From Rhodococcus sovatensis (lineage in GTDB: Bacteria > Actinomycetota > Actinomycetes > Mycobacteriales > Mycobacteriaceae): 64,000 nucleotides of DNA. Shown in pieces: positions 8,312 through 16,509 of the stretch. The position numbers and the translations under genes were made by a program. The stretch lies in assembly GCF_037327425.1 (NCBI RefSeq), contig NZ_CP147846.1, positions 2,852,001 through 2,916,000 on the forward strand, written 5' to 3'. The notes beneath the pieces are model-generated. The model had not been told where the DNA came from. It did no database searches and worked only from the letters and a program-made list of their open reading frames with translations. Each line of letters starts with the position of its first letter. Position 1 is the first letter of the stretch.

Positions 8312-9385
8312 TCATTTCTCGCGCGCCGGAGGGTGCGGTGTGTTGAACCTCGTCAGCACCTGAATTCGGGACGGCTCACTGACTACGCCCGTGAAGCCGC
8401 CGCCTGTGAATCCGCCGCCCGCCTGCATGAGCAACCGACAGGCCAGCCGTGCGTCGGCACGGAGGTCGTGATGGAGAACCGCAGACAACGCGCCGGATCT
8501 CAACAACGTGCGGTTGTCGCTGTCGAGGTCGTGACCGATGAACACGCGGCACCGTCGCCCTGCGCGTGCGAATGCTCGGACCGCCCCGGCGTTTCCGCCA
8601 CCGATGGAGTAGACGGCCTCGATTCCCCGATGCTCGGCGAGCGCCTGGTGAACCAGTCGTTCCACGGTCTCGTCACGTCCCTCACTGTGGGTGATCTCCA
8701 CGACGCGCCTGCCCGCCGCGGCACCGCGCTCGGCACCCAACGCGCGCAGCGTGGTGCGGAATCCGATCTCACGTTCCCCTTCGTTGCGGAAGATATTGCT
8801 GGTCGAGATCACCAGAACGGACGAGTCGGCGTCGCCGAGCCAGCTGTCCACCAGATATGCCGCGGTTGCTCCCGCCGCACGATTGTCGATTCCCACGTAG
8901 TCCAGTCTCCTGCTGGCAGGAACATCGGTCACGTAGGTCACAACCGGAATTCCTTTGTCGACCAGGCGGTCGAGGGCGACGATCACGTCCGGATCATCCG
9001 GCGCTTTGACTATCACTCCCTGGGATCCGCGGCTGGTGAACTTTCCGAGCGTCTCTACCATCGCCGCAACGGACTCGGTTTCTCTGAAGTGAAACCTGCA
9101 CCGAACGACGGCGGGTGACAGCATCGGCAATTCCGCTTCCACTGCAGTCCTGAACTCGGCGGAGAATCTGGCGGGCGACTGCATGACGACGTCGAACAGG
9201 AACTTCCGACCATTGAGCCGCAGCTGGGATCGCTGCTTGTCGAGGTCGGAAATTGCTTGCTGCACTTCCGCTCTCGTGTCTGCGCGCACACCAGCGCGCT
9301 CGTGGAGCACCCTGTCGACCGTCGCCTCGCTCAGGCCTGCCTGCTGAGCTATCTCGCGGACCTTGTACCGATGAGTCACCGTCAC
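8312..9385 (-). CDS. LacI family transcriptional regulator
   Basis: A 357-residue regulator with an N-terminal LacI headpiece (YKVREIAQQAGLSEATVDRVLHERAGVRADTR, about residues 7-38) and a periplasmic-binding-protein-like domain. GTG start; a second in-frame GTG lies two codons on. Divergent from the dehydrogenase gene at 9488 with a 102-bp gap, which is the usual place for its target promoter. A short tandem repeat, GGGFTGGGFTG, occurs near the C-terminus, where LacI proteins usually have a plain loop. The effector is unknown; a cyclitol or sugar is likely from context. Confidence 0.88.
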   Translation of the reverse strand: MTVTHRYKVREIAQQAGLSEATVDRVLHERAGVRADTRAEVQQAISDLDKQRSQLRLNGRKFLFDVVMQSPARFSAEFRTAVEAELPMLSPAVVRCRFHFRETESVAAMVETLGKFTSRGSQGVIVKAPDDPDVIVALDRLVDKGIPVVTYVTDVPASRRLDYVGIDNRAAGATAAYLVDSWLGDADSSVLVISTSNIFRNEGEREIGFRTTLRALGAERGAAAGRRVVEITHSEGRDETVERLVHQALAEHRGIEAVYSIGGGNAGAVRAFARAGRRCRVFIGHDLDSDNRTLLRSGALSAVLHHDLRADARLACRLLMQAGGGFTGGGFTGVVSEPSRIQVLTRFNTPHPPAREK

Positions 9386-9487
9386 CCCTGAGGTGTTTTT
9401 GATGGCATTTGCCGGTTGATACTACGGCAGGTACGGGTCAGACTCGAGGTTCGAGATTTCCTCACTCCGAATCAAGGACCACCACTG

Positions 9488-10495
9488 ATGGGCGTAACCG
9501 TCGGCGTCATCGGCCTCGGCCGAATCGGCGCATTCCATTCCGAAACGTTGAGTACGCTCCCCGGCGTCGACGGCCTCGTCGTGACGGACGAACGGCCGAC
9601 GGTGACCGAGTCCGTCGCAACGAAGCTCGGAGCAAAAGCAGTGGAGAGCGCTGCCGCAATGCTCGCCTCCGGGGTGGACGGCGTGGTCGTCGCAGCTGCG
9701 ACCCCTGCGCACGCCGGATTGGTTCTCGCCTGCGTCGACGCCGGGATTCCGGTCTTCTGTGAGAAGCCGATCGCTGCGACACCGGCCGAGAGCCTCGCCG
9801 TCGTCGCGGGCATAGAGTCCAGTGGCGTCGAGGTTCAGATCGGGTACAACCGCCGATTCGCACCCGCGTTCGCTGCTGCCAAGAACGCCGCCGCATCGGG
9901 CGATCTCGGGTGGCTGCACACCGTTCGCTCCACGACGCTCGATCCCGCTCCCCCACCATTGGAGTACGTTGCGGTGTCCGGCGGCATCTTTCGCGATTGC
10001 AGCGTTCACGATTTCGACATCGTCCGCTGGATCGTCGGGCACGAGGTCACCGAGGTGTACGCCGCAGGATCCAACCAGGGCGACCCGAGATTCACCGAGT
10101 ACGGCGACGTCGATACCGCCACCACCACGCTGACTTTCGAGAACGGCACTATCGGAGTCGTCTCCAACACGCGCTACAACGCCCGTGGCTACGACTGCCG
10201 CCTCGAGGTGCACGGCTCGCACGATGCCGTCGTCGCAGGATGGGACGAGCAGGTACCGGTCCGAAACCTGGAAGCCGGAAGCACATTCCCGAACGGCACC
10301 CCGCACGCATTCTTCATGGATCGATTCTCCTCCGCCTATCAGGTGGAGTTGGGCGCGTTCGTCGACGTGATCGCCGGCCGAATTCCATCGCCCTGCACGC
10401 CGCGCGACGCCCTCGAGGTGGCCTACATCGCCGAGGCCGCAACACTGTCCAGCCACCAGCACCGCCCGGTGCGAATCGATGAGGTACGACTATGA
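9488..10495 (+). CDS. Gfo/Idh/MocA family oxidoreductase, IolG-like
   Basis: A 335-residue NAD-dependent dehydrogenase: VGVIGLGRIGAFHSE at the N-terminus, FCEKPIAATP near residue 95 with the conserved Lys, YNRRFAPAF, and DCSVHDFDIVRW near 172 containing the catalytic-type Asp/His pair. The start is chosen at the ATG preceded by AAGGA nine bases upstream; the frame stays open for 24 more codons upstream without family similarity. It overlaps the iolE-like gene by four bases, so inositol or scyllo-inositol oxidation to the inosose, the substrate of that next enzyme, is the best guess. Divergent LacI gene upstream. Confidence 0.88.
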   Translation: MGVTVGVIGLGRIGAFHSETLSTLPGVDGLVVTDERPTVTESVATKLGAKAVESAAAMLASGVDGVVVAAATPAHAGLVLACVDAGIPVFCEKPIAATPAESLAVVAGIESSGVEVQIGYNRRFAPAFAAAKNAAASGDLGWLHTVRSTTLDPAPPPLEYVAVSGGIFRDCSVHDFDIVRWIVGHEVTEVYAAGSNQGDPRFTEYGDVDTATTTLTFENGTIGVVSNTRYNARGYDCRLEVHGSHDAVVAGWDEQVPVRNLEAGSTFPNGTPHAFFMDRFSSAYQVELGAFVDVIAGRIPSPCTPRDALEVAYIAEAATLSSHQHRPVRIDEVRL

Positions 10496-11400
10496 ACAGC
10501 ACTAGAACGAGCACCGATATCCGCATTGCGGGAGCTCCCATCTCCTGGGGCGTCTGCGAGGTCCCAGGCTGGGGCTACCAGATCGCGCCCGACCGCGTCC
10601 TGACCGAGATGCGCGACGCAGGACTGACCGCAACCGAAGTCGGCCCCGAGGGCTTCCTTCCTTCCGACCCGAACGAGTTGGCGGCGACACTCGACACGTT
10701 CGGCCTGACATCCGTCGGCGGATACGCACCGGTGCTGCTGCACGAAGAAGACCACGATCCGGTCCCCGGCATCGCGCCCTTGCTCGACGCTTTCATCGCC
10801 TCCCGGGCCGAGGTGCTCGTGCTCGCAGCTGCCACCGGCAGCGAGGGCTACGACTCGCGTCCCGACCTCGACGATGCTCAGTGGGACACACTGCTTCGCA
10901 ACCTCGATCGCCTCCGCACCGCGGCAGCCGAGCGCGGTATCCGTGCCGTGCTGCACCCGCACATCGGCACCATGATCGAGAAGCGCGACGAGGTCTATCG
11001 CGTTCTGAACGGCTCGACCATTCCACTGTGCCTCGACACCGGGCACCTTCTCATCGGCGGCACCGACCCGCTCGAACTGGTACAGGCACACCCCTCGCGC
11101 ATTGCGCACGCGCATCTCAAGGACGTCGACGCGGCACTCGCCGCGCGCGTCCGGTCCGGTGCGCTCACCTACACCGATGCCGTTGCCCAGGGCATGTACA
11201 CCCCTCTCGGCACCGGTGACGCACAGATCGGCACGGTCGTGAACGAGCTGCTCGACGCTGGCTTCGACGGCTGGTTCGTGCTCGAACAGGACACGATCCT
11301 CGACGCCGAGCCGTCCGACGCGGGACCGGTCACCGATGTCATCACCAGCGTCGCGTACCTCCGTAGCGTCGTGGATGCACGCGTAGCGTCGAAGGCATGA
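10492..11400 (+). CDS. iolE: Myo-inosose-2 dehydratase-like TIM-barrel protein
   Basis: A 302-residue AP_endonuc_2 (xylose isomerase-like) barrel. The opening IAGAPISWGVCEVPGWGYQ is characteristic of actinobacterial IolE-type proteins. Metal-site motifs include LHPHIGTMIE (about residues 153-162), CLDTGHLLIGG (about 179-189) and HAHLKDVD (about 203-210). IolE dehydrates scyllo-inosose to a trihydroxycyclohexanedione, the IolD substrate encoded about 8 kb away in this window. Start overlaps the preceding dehydrogenase (ATGA) and its stop overlaps the next dehydrogenase, so the three genes are one operon. Confidence 0.82.
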   Translation: MNSTRTSTDIRIAGAPISWGVCEVPGWGYQIAPDRVLTEMRDAGLTATEVGPEGFLPSDPNELAATLDTFGLTSVGGYAPVLLHEEDHDPVPGIAPLLDAFIASRAEVLVLAAATGSEGYDSRPDLDDAQWDTLLRNLDRLRTAAAERGIRAVLHPHIGTMIEKRDEVYRVLNGSTIPLCLDTGHLLIGGTDPLELVQAHPSRIAHAHLKDVDAALAARVRSGALTYTDAVAQGMYTPLGTGDAQIGTVVNELLDAGFDGWFVLEQDTILDAEPSDAGPVTDVITSVAYLRSVVDARVASKA

Positions 11401-12377
11401 GTGGCCTTCGGATCGGCGTGCTCGGCGCCTCCCGAATTGCCGAGGTAGCACTCGTCGAACCAGCACACATTCTCGGCCATCGCCTCGTCGCATGTGCTGC
11501 GCGCGATCGAGGCAGGGCCGAGATCTTTGCCGAAAAGTGCGGTGTGGAGCGGATTCTCGACTCCTACGATGCCGTCGTCGCCGATTCTGAAGTCGATGTG
11601 ATCTACAACCCGCTGGCGAACTCGCTGCACGCGCCGTGGAACCTGGCGGCGATTCGAGCGGGGAAACCTGTGCTGACGGAGAAGCCGTTCGCTCGAGACC
11701 GAGCGGAGGCCGCGCAGGTCGCCGACGCCGCGGCTGCCGCGGGAGTGACGGTGATGGAAGGCTTTCACTACCTGTTCCATCCCGTGACCAGGCGGTTGCA
11801 ACAACTGCTCGAGGATGGCTCGCTCGGCGAACTCCGGCACGTCGAGATCGTCATGCGTATGCCTGCGCCCGAGCCGGACGATCTTCGATGGTCGCTCGAT
11901 CTTGCAGGTGGAGTCATGATGGACCTCGGTTGCTACGGGCTGCATGCTGCACGTCTGTTCGGGAAGTATGCGGGTGGCATTCCTGAGATCGCGCTGGCTA
12001 CTGCCGTAGAGCGTCACCCCGGCGTCGACGAGTCGTTCGACGTTGCGCTCCAATACCCCAGCGGGGCAACGGCAACCTCGTCGAACTCCATGATCGATCC
12101 GGACTACCTGTTCACCCTTGCCGTGTTCGGATCGAAAGGTGAGGCGTTCGCGCACAACTTCATCAAACCCAACGAGGACGATCGGGTCTCTGTCACGGTC
12201 GGTTCGACGACGACCGTCGAGCATCTCGGGACGCGTACGTCGTACACGTATCAGCTGGAGTCGTTCGCCGACCACGTGTCGAACGGATCGCCCCTTCCGC
12301 TCGATGCCGCCGACGCCGTCGCCAACATGGCGATGATCGACGATGCCTACCGAAAAGCGGGCGTGTCGCCGCGGTAG
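11397..12377 (+). CDS. Gfo/Idh/MocA family oxidoreductase (dihydrodiol/xylose dehydrogenase-like)
   Basis: A 326-residue dehydrogenase: LRIGVLGASRIAEVAL at the N-terminus, VLTEKPFARD near residue 95, then MEGFHYLFHPVTRRL and GGVMMDLGCYGLHAARL. The GASRIA form and the EGFHY motif place it nearer the trans-dihydrodiol/D-xylose 1-dehydrogenase branch than IolG. It is the third gene of a four-base-overlap operon with an IolG-like dehydrogenase and IolE, so it may oxidise a different inositol isomer or a glycoside-derived sugar. Substrate not determinable here. Confidence 0.83.
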   Translation: MSGLRIGVLGASRIAEVALVEPAHILGHRLVACAARDRGRAEIFAEKCGVERILDSYDAVVADSEVDVIYNPLANSLHAPWNLAAIRAGKPVLTEKPFARDRAEAAQVADAAAAAGVTVMEGFHYLFHPVTRRLQQLLEDGSLGELRHVEIVMRMPAPEPDDLRWSLDLAGGVMMDLGCYGLHAARLFGKYAGGIPEIALATAVERHPGVDESFDVALQYPSGATATSSNSMIDPDYLFTLAVFGSKGEAFAHNFIKPNEDDRVSVTVGSTTTVEHLGTRTSYTYQLESFADHVSNGSPLPLDAADAVANMAMIDDAYRKAGVSPR

Positions 12378-12446
12378 AGAAATCACCCTCAGGTTCGTCC
12401 CGAGACTGCAACGCGACTTCGGTCTGCTGCCCTACGCTGCTGTCGC

Positions 12447-13127
12447 ATGGATATTAAATTACGTCATGCACCGTCGTCGACCGTGGCCCGTTGCGTGCTC
12501 GCGCCAGGTGAGGCCATCAACGTCGAGGGCGGGTCGATGCTCGCGTGCTCGGCGCAGATACACGTCGAGGCGAGCACTCCAGGGGGCTTCCTCGGCGGCC
12601 TCAAGCGAGCCGCGCTCAGCGAGGGTTCCTACTTCGTCACCACCTATACGGCACCTCCCCAGGGCGGCTGGGTGGACGTCGCAGGCAGACTCCCCGGCGA
12701 CACCATCGCATTGCCCATCACGCCCGGCCAGGACTTCTACCTCAGTCAGGGGTCGTGGCTGGCCAACTCGCGGGGAGTATCGGTCGACTCCCAGTGGGGT
12801 GGAATGAAGAACGTCTTCGGTGGACAAGGCGGATTCGGCTTCAAGGCAAGCGGCGACGGGCACGTCTTGATCGGGGTCTACGGCGCCATCGATACCGTCG
12901 ATCTCGCACCGGGAGAATCGATCACGATCGACTCGGGGCATGTGATCGCCTATCACTTGGCCATGGCGTTCGAACTTCGTCGAGCGGTGCGGGGCAAGAC
13001 GATGCAGACGCTCAAGTCCGGCGAAGGCTGGGTCTTCGACTTCACCGGCCCAGGCAGAGTTCTGACCCAGACCCGGAACCCGAGGGAGCTCGAGCGGCTG
13101 ATCGTGGAGAAGTCGGCGGCGAAGTGA
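12447..13127 (+). CDS. AIM24/TIGR00266 family protein
   Basis: A 226-residue soluble protein built mainly of beta strands, with the family's N-terminal EGGSMLACSAQIHVEAST and a Gly-rich middle (GGMKNVFGGQGGFGFKASGDG). No signal peptide or membrane segment. The biochemical role of the bacterial family is not established; the yeast relative AIM24 is mitochondrial. TACGCT eight bases before the ATG would fit a -10 box giving a very short or absent leader, so it may be transcribed separately from the dehydrogenase operon 69 bases upstream. It ends just before a long hairpin. Confidence 0.78.
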   Translation: MDIKLRHAPSSTVARCVLAPGEAINVEGGSMLACSAQIHVEASTPGGFLGGLKRAALSEGSYFVTTYTAPPQGGWVDVAGRLPGDTIALPITPGQDFYLSQGSWLANSRGVSVDSQWGGMKNVFGGQGGFGFKASGDGHVLIGVYGAIDTVDLAPGESITIDSGHVIAYHLAMAFELRRAVRGKTMQTLKSGEGWVFDFTGPGRVLTQTRNPRELERLIVEKSAAK

Positions 13128-13133
13128 CTGCTG

Positions 13134-13205
13134 CGGGCGTTCCGCCCAGTGGCACGAAAGAGTGCACCCCAATGCACTTAACCGCGCCACTGGGCGGGAC
13201 GCCCG
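13134..13205. terminator. Long inverted repeat, bidirectional terminator with nested hairpin
   Basis: Arms 13134-13153 and 13186-13205 match at 19 of 20 positions. The 32-base loop holds a second hairpin, AGTGCA (13161-13166) with TGCACT (13173-13178). It lies between convergent genes (AIM24-like and a Gfo/Idh/MocA dehydrogenase), where it can terminate both. The nested design is longer than the other terminators in the window. Confidence 0.75.
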
Positions 13206-13218
13206 AATGCCGAAATCG

Positions 13219-14382
13219 CTACGCCCCCGGCGTGACCCAGCGACCCGAGGACACCGACTCGGTCATCGCGTCGAGCACCTCGGCACTACGGACGGCGTCC
13301 CACACCGTTGCCCCGACGGGCTTGCCGTCGGTGATGGACTGAAGGAACCGCTTCGCCTCGATGACCTTGAGGTCGTCGTAGCCCATCGCCGATGCGGAAC
13401 CAGGCTGGAATGCCCCGTACTCACCCTGCTGTGGTCCGACGAAGACGGTGGAGACGGGCTGGTCCTGATAGCGATCACCGACGCTGAGCACCAGCTCGCC
13501 GAGGCGACGGAAGTCCCAGAAGACCGCGCCCTTGGTGCCGTGAATCTCGAAGCCGTACGCGTTCTGCTCACCGACTGCCACACGACTGGCCTCCAACGTC
13601 GCGCGTGCGCCGGACGCGAGACGAATCTGACTACTGACGAAATCCTCGTTTTCCACCGGCCCGAGCTCGCCACCGGTTGCGAGGGCGTGCCCGCTGGTGG
13701 CGCCGGTGGGCTTCGCACGCTCGGGAACGAAGACTGCGGTATCGGCGACGAGCGAGTCGATGTCGCCCAGCAAATACCACAGCAGGTCGGCGCCGTGTGA
13801 CGCCAGATCGCCGAGTACTCCGTTGCCACCACGGGCTCGTTCGAAGCGCCAGCTGAGTGCGCCGTCGGGATGCGCGGCGTAGTCGCTGAAGAACCGGAAC
13901 CGTGCATGCGTGACGGCGCCGATGTCGCCGGACTCGATGATCACCTTCGCTTGTTCGACGGCCGGGGCGTTGCGGTAATTGAAGCCGACGGCAGTCTGGA
14001 CTCCCGCCTTGTCCGCGGCCAGTGCAACGGCGCGTGCATCTTCGGCCGAAAGTCCGACCGGCTTCTCGATCCAGATGTGCTTTCCGGCCTCGATCATGGC
14101 TGTTCCGATGCTGCGGTGCAGGAAATTCGGGGCCGTGATCGACACGGCGCCGATCGACGAATCGGACTCGATATCCCGCCAGTCGGTCGTGGCGTTCTCG
14201 AAGCCGAACTGCGCTGCGGCCTGTTCGGCGCGGCCGGGAACCTCGTCTGCCACCGACGCCAAGGTCGGGGCGAGCGCGAGATCGGGATAGTGGTGCCGCA
14301 GTCGAGCGTATGCCTGCGTATGCACCCGACCCATCCAGCCGAAACCGGCCACACCCACACGTATGTTCTTCGTCGAACTCAC
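13219..14382 (-). CDS. Gfo/Idh/MocA family oxidoreductase
   Basis: A 387-residue dehydrogenase, longer than the other three in the window. RVGVAGFGWMGRVHTQAY (about residues 8-25) is the nucleotide-binding loop; WIEKPVGLSAED (about 103-114) holds the conserved Lys; GDLASHGADLLWYLLGD (about 189-205) carries the catalytic-type His. GTG start. It is divergent from a LacI regulator, with a perfect palindrome in between, so it is probably induced by that regulator's sugar or cyclitol ligand. The 387-residue size class includes scyllo-inositol and glucoside dehydrogenases; the substrate remains open. Confidence 0.86.
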   Translation of the reverse strand: MSSTKNIRVGVAGFGWMGRVHTQAYARLRHHYPDLALAPTLASVADEVPGRAEQAAAQFGFENATTDWRDIESDSSIGAVSITAPNFLHRSIGTAMIEAGKHIWIEKPVGLSAEDARAVALAADKAGVQTAVGFNYRNAPAVEQAKVIIESGDIGAVTHARFRFFSDYAAHPDGALSWRFERARGGNGVLGDLASHGADLLWYLLGDIDSLVADTAVFVPERAKPTGATSGHALATGGELGPVENEDFVSSQIRLASGARATLEASRVAVGEQNAYGFEIHGTKGAVFWDFRRLGELVLSVGDRYQDQPVSTVFVGPQQGEYGAFQPGSASAMGYDDLKVIEAKRFLQSITDGKPVGATVWDAVRSAEVLDAMTESVSSGRWVTPGA

Positions 14383-14416
14383 CTCGATCTACTCCGCGCA
14401 GTCGCGAACCGGTCAA

Positions 14417-14432
14417 ATTGGACCGGTCCAAT
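14417..14432. promoter_or_regulatory. LacI-type operator candidate, perfect 16-bp palindrome
   Basis: ATTGGACCGGTCCAAT is fully self-complementary with the central CG step typical of LacI-family operators. It lies in the 125-bp gap between the divergent dehydrogenase (starts 14382) and LacI gene (starts 14508), 34 bp from the dehydrogenase start. Assignment to that LacI protein is by position. Confidence 0.65.
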
Positions 14433-14507
14433 GCCTAGTAGAGTGTGCGACATGCACCGCTGGCGTGTCAACACCGGCACCGAACACCGCACCCGAGAGG
14501 ACACTCC

Positions 14508-15515
14508 ATGGCCCAGCCGACCATTCGAACTGTCGCCGCACACGCCGGGGTATCGAAGTCTCTTGTCTCCCTTGTGCTTCGCGGCTCCAGTTCGGTGAGC
14601 GAGGAGAAGCGGACCGCCGTCGAGAACGCCATCCGCGAGCTGGGCTATCGCCCCAACCTGAGTGCGCGCAGCCTGACGCAGAAGCGCACGCATATCGTCG
14701 GCGTACTCCTGAACGACCTCCGCAATCCATGGTTCGTGGATTGCCTAGAAGGAATGAATTCGATTCTGCAGCAGCATGATCTGAAAATGTTTCTAGCCGA
14801 CGGCAGACTCGACCGCAGTTCCGACGCGTCGTACCTCGAGAGCTTCATGGACTTACGACTGGACGGACTCGCCCTCGTCGGCACTCGAGCGCCCACACCC
14901 GCCCTCATCCAGGCCGCCGCGACGATGCCCACCGTCGTGGTAGCAAGTAGAGATCTGGAGTGTGCTGGCGTGGATGTCGTCGCCAACGACGACGAACTCG
15001 GGACGAGGCTCGCCGTCGACCACCTCGCCGACCTCGGCCATCGCCGAATCGCGCACCTGGCAGGAGTCGGAGCCGTCGCCGACATCCGCGCGGACAGCTA
15101 CCGCGACGCAATGACCCGCCATGGGTTCGCGAGGTTCATTCGGGTGGTACCGAGCGGAATGACCGAGGACGACGGGCACCGCGCCGCGGACACCCTTCTC
15201 GACGGACCCTCCAGGCCCTCTGCTGTGTATGCCGTCAACGATATGGTGGCGATCGGAGCGATGACGGCATGCCAGGAGCGCGGGCTCGCGGTTCCACTCG
15301 ACATCTCGATCATCGGCTACGACAACACCTACCTCGCCCGACTACGTCACGTGCAGCTGACCAGCGTGGACAACGCGACGATCGAGGTCGGACGGCGTGC
15401 AGCGAGCGCGCTGATCCAGCGGATCGCAGACCCGACCGCCCCCGGGTCTCTCGAACTGGTGCCGCCTGCGCTGCATGTCCGAGCGTCGACTACATCCCCC
15501 ACCCGCAACAGCTAG
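14508..15515 (+). CDS. LacI family transcriptional regulator
   Basis: A 335-residue regulator. The headpiece TIRTVAAHAGVSKSLVSLVLRGSSSVSEEKR occupies about residues 5-35, followed by the hinge LGYRPNLSARSLTQKRTHIVGVLL and a periplasmic-binding-protein-like effector domain with VYAVNDMVAIGAM and DISIIGYDNTYLA. Start chosen at the ATG after GAGAGGACACTCC. Divergent from the 13219-14382 dehydrogenase, with a matching palindrome between. Probably a local repressor of that dehydrogenase and of itself. Its stop is 9 bases from the convergent GntR gene. Confidence 0.9.
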   Translation: MAQPTIRTVAAHAGVSKSLVSLVLRGSSSVSEEKRTAVENAIRELGYRPNLSARSLTQKRTHIVGVLLNDLRNPWFVDCLEGMNSILQQHDLKMFLADGRLDRSSDASYLESFMDLRLDGLALVGTRAPTPALIQAAATMPTVVVASRDLECAGVDVVANDDELGTRLAVDHLADLGHRRIAHLAGVGAVADIRADSYRDAMTRHGFARFIRVVPSGMTEDDGHRAADTLLDGPSRPSAVYAVNDMVAIGAMTACQERGLAVPLDISIIGYDNTYLARLRHVQLTSVDNATIEVGRRAASALIQRIADPTAPGSLELVPPALHVRASTTSPTRNS

Positions 15516-15524
15516 ACGGTCGAA

Positions 15525-16331
15525 TCAGCGATCGACGACGGTGGTGTCGAAGTAGTATCGCGACGCCCGGTAGGCGTGGGCACCGAACTCCACAACACTG
15601 CCCGAATCGTCGAAAGCCGTCCGGTGCATCGTGAGCAGCGGAGCCTTGTACTTCTCGTCCAACAACAGAGCTTCCTCGCGGTCGGCCGCCTTTGCGCCGA
15701 TTCGCTGGCGCGCCAAGCGAATATGAACGCCCCTCGTTCGCAGCGATTGGTACAGGCCCTGAGACTCGAGCTCCTCCGGATCGGGAGCAATTGCCGATGG
15801 CAAGTGGTTCGTCATCACAGCGAGAGGCTCACCGTTGGTACTGCGAAGCCTGCGGATGGTCACCACTTCGGTGTCGTCGAGGATGTTCAACTCGCGCGCG
15901 ACCTCGTCCGTCGCGATCCCGACGTGGTAGTCGAGCAACTTGGTCGACGGACTCTGACCGGCACGCGCCAGGTCGTCGAACAAGCTGGTGAGTTCGACCG
16001 GACGGTGGACCGGGCTCTGCACGACCTGGGTACCGACGCCCCGTTTGCGCACGAGCAGGCCCTTGTCCACGAGCTCCTGGATGGCCCGACGGGTGGTCGG
16101 CCTCGACAGGTTCAGTCTCTTCGCGAGCGCGAGTTCGTTCTCGAAGCGGTCGCCCGGCGCGAGGTGTCCACTGAGTATCGCGGCTTCGATCGCCTGGGCG
16201 AGCTGGAAGTACAACGGAACAGGGCTGCCTCGGTCGAGCTCGACAGACAGCGGAGTCGCTACCGCACTGGGCGTCCGCGGTTCACCTGTGGACACATTCG
16301 ATGCAGTCACAGTGCTTGCTCCGTTTCTCAT
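15525..16331 (-). CDS. GntR/HutC family regulator, probable inositol catabolism repressor (IolR-like)
   Basis: A 268-residue regulator: a disordered N-terminal 30 residues, a GntR winged helix (PLYFQLAQAIEAAILSGHL then ENELALAKRLNLSRPTTRRAIQELVDKGLL, about residues 39-93) and a UTRA effector domain with the closing EFGAHAYRASRYYFDTTV. Divergent from iolC, as the GntR gene iolR is in Corynebacterium glutamicum. It probably represses iolC-iolH and, judged by a shared site at 8262-8273, also the dehydrogenase/reductase operon. The ligand is inferred to be an inositol intermediate. Confidence 0.87.
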   Translation of the reverse strand: MRNGASTVTASNVSTGEPRTPSAVATPLSVELDRGSPVPLYFQLAQAIEAAILSGHLAPGDRFENELALAKRLNLSRPTTRRAIQELVDKGLLVRKRGVGTQVVQSPVHRPVELTSLFDDLARAGQSPSTKLLDYHVGIATDEVARELNILDDTEVVTIRRLRSTNGEPLAVMTNHLPSAIAPDPEELESQGLYQSLRTRGVHIRLARQRIGAKAADREEALLLDEKYKAPLLTMHRTAFDDSGSVVEFGAHAYRASRYYFDTTVVDR

Positions 16332-16407
16332 CCGGGGCCGTCCGTCTACGCCCAGCTTGATCGGAAGTGTAGGCGAACACTAACATCACCTTGACTTGAA
16401 GTAAGAA

Positions 16408-16417
16408 TGTCAGGACA
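16408..16417. promoter_or_regulatory. GntR-type operator candidate (TGTC-N2-GACA) before iolC
   Basis: TGTCAGGACA has 4-bp inverted arms and sits in the gap between the GntR gene and iolC, close to a TTGACA (16423-16428) that could be a -35 element. A wider, weaker inverted pair ATGTCA/TGACAT brackets it. The core matches the site at 8262-8273. Confidence 0.5.
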
Positions 16418-16509
16418 AACTATTGACATCAATGTGTGAACTGGCGCACAGTAGATGCCGACAGGCCCACGACCCGTGCGAACAACTCCTCCCCCGTTCC
16501 CAACACCCA

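Noticed and set aside
9386..9487. LacI operator in the gap before the IolG-like gene
   Set aside because: Only short imperfect symmetries (GGCATTTGCC, TGCCG/CGGCA) are seen, too weak to name a site.
9422..10462. 346-codon minus-strand frame opposite the IolG-like gene
   Set aside because: Shadow frame; no start signal and no domain, while the plus-strand gene has full family motifs.
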